In this document: piece by piece, positions 7,685-13,194 of the stretch | Position numbering within the stretch: the first letter of the stretch is position 1 | How the letters are laid out: every line of letters starts with the position of its first letter | Source of the DNA: Collinsella aerofaciens | Lineage (GTDB): Bacteria; Actinomycetota; Coriobacteriia; Coriobacteriales; Coriobacteriaceae | Reading direction: 5' to 3' | DNA length: 19,275 nt | NCBI RefSeq assembly: GCF_028209395.1 | Contig: NZ_JAQLDQ010000031.1 | Location: forward strand, 1 to 19,275 | The notes under the pieces: model-generated | What the model was told of the DNA's origin: nothing | The model's input: only the letters and a program-made list of their open reading frames with translations | The model's database searches: none | Position numbers and translations under genes: made by a program

Positions 7685-8089
7685 TTAGAACAGGCAAGTG
7701 AAAAGTCGGTACGATGCCGCTGCGGTTGCATACAAGGCGCCGGCAGGACCGCTTGTCACGTAACCGGCGATCACACCAGCGGTGCCAGCAACGTAGAGAT
7801 CGCGCAGGCAAGCCTCCTCCTTCGGGATCAGCTTGACCTTGTGAGGGACAGGGCGGTTATTTGCAAATCCGTGAGAATCGCACCACGCCTTGGAATATGA
7901 ATCCGTGCAGCGCCCACGCTCAAAGGGGGATATATTGTAATTTTCGTCGTAGTTGTCTCCGACGTAGATCTCACTGCTCTCGGCGGGAGATCCCTCGTCG
8001 GCATAGGCTGCCGCAACGGGTACAAATGGTGTCATGACAAGGGAGAGGCAAAGAGTTGCTGAGACGATGGAGGGTAGACATTTCTTCAT
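7685..8089 (-). CDS. Sec-secreted four-cysteine peptide with Gly/Ala-rich hydrophobic tail, candidate bacteriocin
   Basis: 134 aa. AAGGAG lies 8 nt before ATG 8089. The signal peptide (MKKCLPS...VAAAYA) should be cut near residue 30, leaving about 104 residues. The mature part is acidic first (EIYVGDNYDENYN), then has cysteines at 61, 70, 94 and 132. A hydrophobic, glycine/alanine-rich stretch covers about 98-127 (AGTAGVIAGY, GPAGALYATAAAS). A disulfide-capable polar head with a membrane-inserting tail, next to a thioredoxin-like gene and a small membrane protein, is the usual look of a bacteriocin precursor. No known bacteriocin family is recognised. An alternative is another small secreted factor. 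Confidence 0.7.
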   Translation of the reverse strand: MKKCLPSIVSATLCLSLVMTPFVPVAAAYADEGSPAESSEIYVGDNYDENYNISPFERGRCTDSYSKAWCDSHGFANNRPVPHKVKLIPKEEACLRDLYVAGTAGVIAGYVTSGPAGALYATAAASYRLFTCLF

Positions 8090-8145
8090 GGCGGGCTCCT
8101 TAATCTGGCCTTTGATAGTTACTCGATATCGCCTCCTGCCGCTTT

Positions 8146-8658
8146 CTATCCGTTGTATTCGGCGTATTTCTTTAATAAGGCAAGAGATTCTTTCTCTCCC
8201 TCGGCTGAGCCGATGATGTTTCCTTGATCATCCAGTATGAATACGGACGGAATATGCTCAAGTTCATATTGGTCATACACGGCCTTATCTTGATCTATGT
8301 ATATGGGAAAGTCTCCTTCATGGACTGAGGCTTCTTCAATCGTGCTGTCCTCGGAAACAGTGAAAAGGTTCTTCCTTATGGCTGCGAAATTATCAAGTTG
8401 CTGCATATCCTCTATGAGAGATTCGCAGTGCGGACACCACGATGCCCAGAACATCAAGATGTTTTCCTCATTAGGTTTTAGCTTGTCAAAATAATTGACG
8501 TTTCGGCCAAGGCTGAAATCTTGGCCCTTTTTAATGGACAAAGATGAGGGATAAGCATCGTGTTGCGGTTTGATATTGACGGCGATCAAGGCGGCGAAAC
8601 ACGCCAGAGCCGCCAAAGTCAGTAAGGCGATAACGCATTTTCTCGGTTTCCAGCTCAT
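8146..8658 (-). CDS. membrane-anchored thioredoxin-like (TlpA/ResA-type) protein
   Basis: 170 aa from ATG 8658, which has GAGAGGGA 6 nt upstream; in-frame ATGs at 8676 and 8688 lack such a site. Residues about 8-27 form a membrane anchor, and the rest lies outside the cell. The active site is FWASWCPHC (Cys75, Cys78). The thioredoxin cis-proline region is HIPSVFILDDQG. It should act as a thiol-disulfide oxidoreductase outside the membrane. It is the first gene of a minus-strand set with the four-cysteine secreted peptide (57-nt gap) and the 3-TM protein, so that peptide's disulfides are the likely substrate (inference by analogy with pediocin accessory proteins). Confidence 0.88.
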   Translation of the reverse strand: MSWKPRKCVIALLTLAALACFAALIAVNIKPQHDAYPSSLSIKKGQDFSLGRNVNYFDKLKPNEENILMFWASWCPHCESLIEDMQQLDNFAAIRKNLFTVSEDSTIEEASVHEGDFPIYIDQDKAVYDQYELEHIPSVFILDDQGNIIGSAEGEKESLALLKKYAEYNG

Positions 8659-8706
8659 GACAGATCCCTCTCTCATGGTGAAACGCATACATTACGATAT
8701 ATGTAC

Positions 8707-8712
8707 ATTATA
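8707..8712 (-). promoter_or_regulatory. -10 box of the thioredoxin/peptide cassette
   Basis: Perfect TATAAT on the minus strand, 49 bp upstream of the chosen start codon, in AT-rich DNA. The -35 is weak (TGGATA-like at 17 bp), which suggests activator dependence or low expression. Confidence 0.5.
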
Positions 8713-8757
8713 CGCTAATAAATTTCACTATCCATCATCTAACTAAAGAATGCTACC

Positions 8758-8981
8758 TCACTGATTCAGCGACGATGCATTTTTACCCTTGCGTTCCCAC
8801 TCGCGTACCCGCCTCGCTGCGTCGGCGGTCGGAAGGGTCCCCGTCTCGCATTCAGCGACCTTGTAACCGTATCTGTCGAGCCAGGCGGCAGCGCATCCCA
8901 ATCGACGCACTTCCAGTCGTCGCCGCGGCCGTGCTGCATCACGAGGCCTCCGGCGACCGTGAGCGCGTGGATATGCTCTCT
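8758..8981 (-). pseudogene. frameshifted small gene remnant, unknown
   Basis: On the minus strand, one frame reads REHIHALTVAGGLVMQHG then GDDWKCVDWDA. The next frame continues as AAAWLDRYGYKVAECETG and TADAARRVREWERKGK, ending at 8758. Both halves look protein-like, and the joint falls near 8885-8905. A stop at 8982-8984 closes the first frame upstream. The alternative is a single ORF from 9012, but its N-terminus is arginine-rich and unlike a real protein. Family unknown. Confidence 0.35.
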
Positions 8982-9059
8982 TTACAGGCCAGCGATGATT
9001 CCGCCGGTGCATACGATGCTAGGTCGCTGCGCCGGCACTGTGCAAACGTATTGGCCTTT

Positions 9060-9111
9060 GTGCCCCTTTTGGCAACTTTAGCCCGGCTGTGGGTTAAAAC
9101 AACCCACAGCC
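9060..9111. repeat. box-plus-hairpin element, copy 1 (upstream of parA)
   Basis: GTGCCCCTTTTGGCAACTTT (9060-9079) is followed by a perfect 11-bp hairpin, GGCTGTGGGTT (9085-9095) with AACCCACAGCC (9101-9111). The second copy is on the minus strand at 12052-12100: 19 of 20 bases of the box match, and its hairpin differs by a paired G-C to A-T change. It lies 134 bp before the parA start. Confidence 0.7.
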
Positions 9112-9184
9112 ATGACCGCGTTAGCGTAGTACTATACTAATTGCTTAACATGCTCATATATTTCTAACTGCGACTTAGAATTAC

Positions 9185-9223
9185 TTAATGTAGTCACATG
9201 TTAATGTGCTAATATATGACTAC
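9185..9223. promoter_or_regulatory. parA operator-like region, TTAATGTAGTCACATGTT motif copy 2
   Basis: The 18-bp motif (9185-9202) matches 7083-7100 at 17 positions. GTAGTCA (9190-9196) and TGACTAC (9217-9223) form an inverted repeat enclosing a smaller one (CACAT...ATGTG). It ends 22 bp before the parA start, where small RHH partition proteins usually bind to repress their operon; the RHH protein at 9797 is the natural candidate. Confidence 0.55.
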
Positions 9224-9245
9224 GTTATTTCAGAAAGGGGAGGAC

Positions 9246-9797
9246 ATGGCGACGAACATCCTTTTGGTCAATCAGAAAGGCGGCGTCGGCAAAACGACGT
9301 TCGCCGACGAGATCGCCTGGGGCCTCGAGCGCCGCGGCCACAAGGTCGGCTTCGGTAACCTGGACCCACAGGGCGGAGCAAACCACGAGAAGGGGCTGCT
9401 CGCCGACGATGACGCCGTGAATGTCATCGACACGCCGGGGTTCCTGAGCGACGACACCGCCGAGTATGCCAAGAACGCGGATATCGCGATTATCCCGGTG
9501 CAGCCCGGCACGCTGGGCCTGAAGCCCATGAAGCGCACGATCAAGGTCATCACCGAGGCCAATCCCGACTTGTCGTTCGCAATCATCGTCAACAACTTCG
9601 CCGGCAACCAGACGGTCGACCGCCAGTTCCTCGAACTGCTCGAAGCCGATGACTTGCCCGTGCTGGGCACCGTTCCGACCGCAGCGGCCTTCAAGCAGGG
9701 CGCGGCGCTGGGAAAGCCTGTGTATGAGATCGCCAAGAATGGTAAGGCCGCCCAGGCAATCGAGAGCATCTTGGACGAGATCGAGGAGGTCCTGTAA
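9246..9797 (+). CDS. ParA/ParF-like partition ATPase (P-loop, MinD/ParA family)
   Basis: 183 aa. Start at ATG 9246 after AAAGGGGAGGAC; the upstream in-frame ATG at 9216 lacks a ribosome site. Deviant Walker A KGGVGKTT (residues 11-18), then FGNLDPQGGA and VNVIDTPG (Walker B). It has no N-terminal HTH, so it is the small type Ib (ParF-like) form. It polymerises or binds nucleoid DNA with ATP to segregate low-copy plasmids. Its stop overlaps the start of the RHH partner (TAATG), giving the classic parF-parG pair. An operator-like inverted repeat lies just upstream. Confidence 0.92.
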   Translation: MATNILLVNQKGGVGKTTFADEIAWGLERRGHKVGFGNLDPQGGANHEKGLLADDDAVNVIDTPGFLSDDTAEYAKNADIAIIPVQPGTLGLKPMKRTIKVITEANPDLSFAIIVNNFAGNQTVDRQFLELLEADDLPVLGTVPTAAAFKQGAALGKPVYEIAKNGKAAQAIESILDEIEEVL

Positions 9798-10099
9798 TGG
9801 CAAGCAAGTTCAAGAAATCGACCTCGTACTTCGACAAGGCCGCGGAGGCCGCCGAGGAGAGGCAGCAGAAAATCGTTGAAAGCGCATCCGAGCCCCAGAA
9901 ACCGGCTCCACAGGTACGGAAAGCCGGGCGCCCAAAAAAGGGCCTTGAAGGGGCATCTGAAAGGCTTGTACAGTTGTCTGTCTACGTTCCGGAGAGTTAC
10001 CGAAAACGTTTGAAGCAGGTCGCCCTTGAGGAAGACAAGTCCGTATCGGATATCGCTCGGGAACTTTTCGATCACTATTTGGCCGAAAAAGAAATCTAA
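9797..10099 (+). CDS. ribbon-helix-helix partition partner (ParG-like centromere-binding protein)
   Basis: 100 aa, start overlapping the ParA stop. Residues 1-55 are charged and probably unstructured, with an AT-hook-like KAGRPKKG. Residues about 56-97 match a ribbon-helix-helix: LVQLSVYVPESYRKRLKQVA then SVSDIARELFDHYL. Such proteins bind the plasmid centromere and the par promoter and stimulate the ATPase through their flexible N-terminus. Likely binding sites are the inverted repeats at 9185-9223 and perhaps 6813-6858. A terminator follows at 10108. Confidence 0.88.
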   Translation: MASKFKKSTSYFDKAAEAAEERQQKIVESASEPQKPAPQVRKAGRPKKGLEGASERLVQLSVYVPESYRKRLKQVALEEDKSVSDIARELFDHYLAEKEI

Positions 10100-10107
10100 T
10101 CGGAATC

Positions 10108-10137
10108 ACGGGTACCGTCAGGTGCCCGTTTTCTTTT
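10108..10137 (+). terminator. intrinsic terminator of the parA operon
   Basis: ACGGGTACC (10108-10116) pairs with GGTGCCCGT (10121-10129; one T-G pair) around GTCA, followed by TTTTCTTTT. It starts 9 bp after the RHH gene. Confidence 0.85.
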
Positions 10138-10341
10138 GTATGTGCCTATGAGAGCCGATTTAAGACCCGTTTTATCTATCAATGAGAAAACGGTCGGACC
10201 CCACCGATAGGACGTCTTATTTTCGATTCTGCGGCTCCCTGACGGCAATTGAAGCGAGGCCAACAAAATGCCGGTATTCAGATCAACCGGAAAACGGATT
10301 CGGCATCCATTGCCGAATTGTAGGCTTACAGCCAAAGTGGG
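10138..10341. other. non-coding spacer with short inverted repeats
   Basis: No convincing gene. CCGTTTT/GAAAACGG flank a 12-bp loop near 10165-10193, and ATTCGGCA (10298-10305) pairs with TGCCGAAT (10311-10318). It leads into the GC-rich block. Confidence 0.4.
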
Positions 10342-10530
10342 TTAGTTCGGCCGGGGAGCCGTAGGCGACGCCGGCGCCGAGGGTTGACAGCGACGTAATC
10401 GGGGAGCTGGGGCGTTAGCCCCCACACTTTTGGCCGATAGGCCAAGCCAAGGAGCCGAAGGCGACGCGGAGTGAGGCATAGCCGAACGGAGGGCAAGGCC
10501 GATAGGCCGCGCAGGGAGCTTCAGCGACCG
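10342..10530. repeat. GC-rich block of short direct and inverted repeats
   Basis: GGAGCCG(T/A)AGGCGACGC occurs at 10355-10371 and 10451-10467 (16 of 17 identical). The palindromic GGCCGATAGGCC occurs at 10432-10443 and 10497-10508. GGGGC-GTTA-GCCCC forms a hairpin near 10420-10433. No reading frame looks real. It lies beside the AT-rich palindrome array, and together they fill the gap between the partition and replication genes, as an origin region would. Confidence 0.6.
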
Positions 10531-10579
10531 GAGCCTATCTATATCTATTTCTAATTCTATAGCTCTACTTAATTGGAAT

Positions 10580-10992
10580 ATTCCTACAGGAATGTCGATT
10601 TGCAGTCTGACCTTGTATCTCTTACACATGTTTCTTTATTCCATACGGAATATTTTTTATTCCGCTTGGAATATTTTTTATTCCAAGCGGAATAATTATT
10701 CCAAGCGGAATATTCCAAGCGGAATAATTATTCCAGGGGGAATATTTCTTTATTCCATACGGAATAATTATTCCAAGCGGAATATTTTTTATTCCATACG
10801 GAATATTATTCCAAGCGGAATATTCCATACGGAATATTTCTTTATTCCATACGGAATAATTATTCCAAGCGGAATATTTCTTTATTCCATACGGAATAAT
10901 TATTCCAAGCGGAATATTTTTTATTCCATACGGAATAATTATTCCAAGCGGAATATTTTTTATTCCATACGGAATATTATTCCAAGCGGAAT
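10580..10992. repeat. array of twenty 14-bp palindromes ATTCC-N4-GGAAT
   Basis: Units start at 10580, 10638, 10659, 10680, 10698, 10712, 10730, 10752, 10770, 10791, 10808, 10822, 10844, 10862, 10884, 10902, 10923, 10941, 10962 and 10979. From 10752 on, the central four bases mostly alternate ATAC and AAGC, with spacers alternating AATT and 7-8 bp T-rich tracts (ATTTCTTT, ATTTTTT). Other centres are TACA, GCTT and AGGG. Very AT-rich spacers between identical binding-site-like palindromes fit iterons of a replication origin or a centromere. The open frames across it are artefacts of the repeat. Confidence 0.92.
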
Positions 10993-11004
10993 ATTTTCGT
11001 TAGG

Positions 11005-11040
11005 CAAAAAAGGGGGCCGGAAGATGCCCAGCCCCCTTGA
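11005..11040 (-). terminator. intrinsic terminator of the replication-initiator gene
   Basis: On the minus strand AAGGGGGC (11038-11031) pairs with GCCCCCTT (11017-11010) and runs into TTTTTT. It begins about 8 nt after the stop at 11046 and separates the rep transcript from the palindrome array. Confidence 0.85.
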
Positions 11041-11045
11041 GATTT

Positions 11046-11531
11046 TCAGTCCTCTTTCGGATCCCATCCGGCTTCACGCGCTTGAATATCGAGCTGAGCC
11101 CAAACGATGACCCACACCCCATCAGTCTTCATGATGATGCCTCGATGAGCCAGCTCGCCCAGAGCTTTCGATACAGTCGGTTGAGTCGAACAGACTTTTT
11201 TTGCGAGCTTGTCCTGACGCATGAAAAGACCTTTTGTAAGTTCTTTTCCGTTGGCATCCTTCCTATTAGGCCCTTTGGACGTCTGGAAGGAGCAAATCAT
11301 GATCAGAATCGCAAGCTGGACGCGATTCTTCGCGACCGCAAAGAATGAGTCGTAGGATGGCCTGTTGATTCCACTCAGGATCTCGCTCTTTGCAATCTCA
11401 TCCTGCCGAACGTCAAGCGCCGCCTCCATCTCGCTAGGCGTCTCGGCCTGATCGGCAATCGATGGAGCGTCCGTATCTGTAGGCCACGGGACGCCACGGC
11501 CTTTATGCGGTTTGTAGCTACTTGTACTCAT
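11046..11531 (-). CDS. winged-helix protein, probable plasmid replication initiator (RepL-like)
   Basis: 161 aa from ATG 11531, which has GAGAGG 7 nt upstream; the longer frame from 11573 has none. The N-terminal 50 residues are polar. A helix of about 68-85 (KNRVQLAILIMICSF) precedes a winged helix of about 103-145: FMRQDKLAKKVCSTQPTVSK, then ALGELAHRGIIMKTDGVWVI. That layout resembles RepL-type initiators and other plasmid winged-helix Rep proteins. The upstream CopG-like gene and hairpin, the partition genes and the adjacent palindrome array support an initiator role. No catalytic tyrosine motif of rolling-circle Reps is seen. It could instead be a transcription regulator. Confidence 0.65.
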   Translation of the reverse strand: MSTSSYKPHKGRGVPWPTDTDAPSIADQAETPSEMEAALDVRQDEIAKSEILSGINRPSYDSFFAVAKNRVQLAILIMICSFQTSKGPNRKDANGKELTKGLFMRQDKLAKKVCSTQPTVSKALGELAHRGIIMKTDGVWVIVWAQLDIQAREAGWDPKED

Positions 11532-11634
11532 GTTGATGCCTCTCGGTGCGAGGCCATCCAACCCAGCTGCCAAACGTGACCATAATATTTTGGTATTACG
11601 GCAACAGAAGTGTCCACAGCACGCCTTTACGTGC

Positions 11635-11717
11635 TAAAATGCAAACAACAACAGGCTGAATAGCCAATTTCTGATTTGAAAGAAGTCCCTCTTGCTTGCC
11701 GGCGTTGGGACTTTTTT
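11635..11717 (+). ncRNA. possible counter-transcribed copy-control RNA
   Basis: AAGTCCC (11683-11689) and GGGACTT (11707-11713) form a hairpin ending in TTTTTT on the plus strand, opposite to the rep and CopG-like genes between which it lies. A -10-like TAAAAT at 11635-11640 would start an RNA of about 70 nt. In pMV158-type replicons an antisense RNA sits at this place. The -35 is poor, so the promoter is uncertain, and the same hairpin might instead attenuate the rep mRNA. Confidence 0.35.
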
Positions 11718-11727
11718 CATATCTAAA

Positions 11728-11904
11728 CTAAATCTGGCGGTATTGGTCCTCGTGGTTTGTAATGTACGCCTGAAGTGCCAGGATCACGTACGCCGATTTA
11801 CTGATGCCAATCTCGCGAGAAATCTTATCCAACTTTGAATAAAGCACCGTCGGCAGGGTCAACATCATCCGTTTGGTCATCGGCTTGTCGTTGCTCTGCG
11901 CCAT
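11728..11904 (-). CDS. CopG-like ribbon-helix-helix protein, probable copy-number repressor
   Basis: 58 aa, with a perfect AAAGGAGG site 9 nt before ATG 11904. The sequence TKRMMLTLPTVLYSKLDKIS then EIGISKSAYVILALQAYI gives a beta strand and two helices, the ribbon-helix-helix fold, with almost no extra residues. The length is close to that of CopG. It is the first gene of a minus-strand set with the rep-like gene (about 197 nt gap). Its promoter is wrapped by an 11-bp inverted repeat (11917-11959), so autorepression and control of replication are likely. Confidence 0.85.
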   Translation of the reverse strand: MAQSNDKPMTKRMMLTLPTVLYSKLDKISREIGISKSAYVILALQAYITNHEDQYRQI

Positions 11905-11916
11905 ACTTTTAGCCTC

Positions 11917-11959
11917 CTTTCGTATATCTTGAGTGGCATGATATCACAATATACGAAAG
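11917..11959 (-). promoter_or_regulatory. promoter and 11-bp inverted-repeat operator of the CopG-like gene
   Basis: CTTTCGTATAT (11917-11927) and ATATACGAAAG (11949-11959) are perfect inverted repeats. On the minus strand TTGTGA, 17 bp and TATACG form a promoter whose two boxes overlap the two arms, so a bound dimer or tetramer would cover both. Confidence 0.7.
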
Positions 11960-12051
11960 TGTAAACAATCACAGGTAAACGGTTTGTACTCTAGTACCAC
12001 TGTACACGGTTCCCTGTGCCGCAAGCGGAAACTGTCGTTTTTTAGTGGCCC

Positions 12052-12121
12052 CTATGGGTTGAGATAACCCATAGCAGACAAAAGTTGCCAAAAGGGACAC
12101 AGTAAATTGCCGAAAAGGGCA
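12052..12121. repeat. box-plus-hairpin element, copy 2 (upstream of CopG-like gene)
   Basis: Read on the minus strand, GTGTCCCTTTTGGCAACTTT (12100-12081) is followed by the hairpin CTATGGGTT/AACCCATAG (12052-12060 and 12066-12074). A second, diverged box lies at 12104-12121. It points to the CopG-like gene 147 bp away, as copy 1 points to parA. Hairpin differences between copies keep base pairing. Confidence 0.7.
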
Positions 12122-12186
12122 TAGGGGCGGCGAACGATTCAAATGAAATGGTGGACTGCTGCAACGTTGCATGAATCCACTTTTGA

Positions 12187-12235
12187 CTAAACCTAGGACC
12201 CCTCTAGAAGGTTTCTAGAGGGGTCCTAGGTTTAG
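12187..12235. repeat. TCTAGA hairpin element, copy 2 (22-bp perfect stem)
   Basis: Arms 12187-12208 and 12214-12235 are perfectly complementary around the loop AGGTT; the core TCTAGAAGGTTTCTAGA is 12203-12219. The stop codon of a minus-strand remnant (12232-12234) lies inside the right arm, so again the element marks a gene 3' end. Confidence 0.85.
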
Positions 12236-12423
12236 GGTTCACTGGTGATGGCATTCGCTAGTTCGTCGGCGAGCTTAGATATTTGCGTCGATGCATACTC
12301 GACGATCTTATCCGGCTCCCCTAAGGAGCCGTGGGCAGCAGATCGTTGCTTTGAATGGCAACGCACTAAGGCGACGGGAGTACTCGGGAGATCTGCCTGT
12401 ATATTATTTATGCAGCTGATTGA
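12232..12423 (-). pseudogene. C-terminal remnant of an unknown gene
   Basis: The minus strand reads GSLGEPDKIVEYASTQISKL then ADELANAITSEP before the TAA at 12232-12234. The last ~32 residues look like a helical protein end. Upstream the frame stays open past 12400, but the sequence loses protein character, has no good start, and runs into a strong hairpin at 12430-12457. Family unknown. Confidence 0.35.
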
Positions 12424-12480
12424 ATGGCGACAGGGCCGGCGACGCTGCCGGCCCTGTAACTGTCCACGCGGGACAGGCCG
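12313..12480. repeat. cluster of four hairpins
   Basis: CGGCTCC/GGAGCCG (12313-12319, 12325-12331), CGTTGC/GCAACG (12344-12349, 12358-12363), ACAGGGCCGGC/GCCGGCCCTGT (12430-12440, 12447-12457; perfect 11 bp) and CTGTCC/GGACAG (about 12460-12476). With the 22-bp hairpin just before, this DNA is densely structured, as in single-strand origins or structured RNAs. From 12480 to 12593 I see nothing else. Confidence 0.55.
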
Positions 12481-12593
12481 CGCATGTGAGTTTAACGCGT
12501 CTCGTGACTGTTCAGATTCTGTGCACCGGGCGATTTTTTAGTCGTTTAGCTGGGCTAATGGTGGTTATTGGCTGCTTGGCTGGAGGATTTGGA

Positions 12594-12615
12594 CTAATAG
12601 TTGTTAATAGCGGCC
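12594..12615. repeat. 22-bp direct repeat CTAATAGTTGTTAATAGC..., copy 1
   Basis: Matches 13332-13353 at 21 of 22 positions. The inverted half-site GCTATTAG follows at 12634-12641. The two copies bracket the small-protein and peptide genes at 12701-13133. Confidence 0.7.
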
Positions 12616-12700
12616 GGACGAAGAGCTGTGCAGGCTATTAGAAGCAATAGCGAGCACGGTCTTGGCTGGAAAACAGGTCGCGAGCAGGGAAGGGCCGAGC

Positions 12701-12916
12701 ATGTACGGACCGGCGTTGGAATTTGAGGAGATCGGCGAGGAAGTTAAGGATGAGGTTCGGCGGCAAGTGATTGACAAGATCGTCGAGAGAGTCAGGGCAA
12801 GCTCAAGGCCCGTGACGAGCGCGAAGACGATCCGTTTTGGGGTCGCGGGAATCAAGAACACCTTCGTCGAGCTGCGGAAAGGCTGGATTCCAGCGAGGGA
12901 GTGGAGCACGGATTGA
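12701..12916 (+). CDS. small hypothetical protein
   Basis: 71 aa from ATG 12701, with GGAAGGG about 6 nt upstream; a TTG at 12662 would add 13 residues. The middle is a charged helix (EEVKDEVRRQVIDKIVERV), followed by a basic segment (TIRFGVAGIKNTFVELRKGW). No family is recognised and no membrane segment is seen. It lies in the interval bounded by the CTAATAG repeats and directly precedes the small hydrophobic peptide gene. Confidence 0.5.
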   Translation: MYGPALEFEEIGEEVKDEVRRQVIDKIVERVRASSRPVTSAKTIRFGVAGIKNTFVELRKGWIPAREWSTD

Positions 12917-12938
12917 TCGAAGAAGAATGACGCTCTGC

Positions 12939-12944
12939 TAGAAT
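12939..12944 (+). promoter_or_regulatory. extended -10 promoter of the small hydrophobic peptide gene
   Basis: TGCTAGAAT is an extended -10 (TG-N-TAGAAT). A TTGATC at 12913-12918 is 20 bp away, so the -35 is poor. Transcription would begin near 12951, just before the 5' complementary arm at 12957. Confidence 0.55.
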
Positions 12945-12956
12945 CAGCAGCGCTGT

Positions 12957-13194
12957 CGGCAGCCCTTGTGCCGGGCAGAGCCCTCCATCCGATGGGAGGT
13001 GATGCCCATGACCGATTTCACCGAGCTCGTGAAGCTCCTGACCGCCCTGGTCTCGCTCCTCACGGCCCTTGTCGGCCTTTCCAAGGCACTCAAGCAGGGT
13101 TCGAAGCCCAAAAAGAAAGGCCACCGTCGTTAAGACGATGACCTAACTTTCTAACGCAACGGCTCTGCCCAGCTCGCTACAACTTGGGCTGCCG
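12957..13194. repeat. long-range complementary arms enclosing the small peptide gene
   Basis: CGGCAGCCC (12957-12965) pairs with GGGCTGCCG (13186-13194), and GGGCAGAGCC (12973-12982) with GGCTCTGCCC (13161-13170). The two stems are nested in the right order, so the 5' and 3' ends of one short mRNA would fold together. Confidence 0.7.
13008..13133 (+). CDS. 41-aa hydrophobic peptide with basic tail, candidate type I toxin
   Basis: GGGAGG at 12994-12999 lies 8 nt before ATG 13008. The peptide begins MTDFTELVKLLTALVSLLTA, continues LVGLSKALK, and ends with a Lys/Arg/His tail (KPKKKGHRR). This short single membrane helix plus basic tail is the common form of type I toxins and of small holin-like peptides. 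The mRNA ends are complementary (12957-13194), as known for several type I toxin messages that fold to block translation. No antisense RNA promoter could be assigned, so the toxin role is inference. Confidence 0.65.
   Translation: MTDFTELVKLLTALVSLLTALVGLSKALKQGSKPKKKGHRR

Noticed and set aside
10580..10992. CRISPR array
   Set aside because: Repeats are only 14 bp and spacers are 4-8 bp and repetitive, with no cas genes nearby.
10592..11110. 172-aa open frame with repeating YSIRNN/YSKRNIF
   Set aside because: It is a translation of the palindrome array; the opposite strand gives a similar open frame and no ribosome site or domain is present.
12245..12541. 98-aa plus-strand ORF
   Set aside because: Cys/Arg-rich random-looking translation across several hairpins; the minus strand holds the more protein-like remnant.
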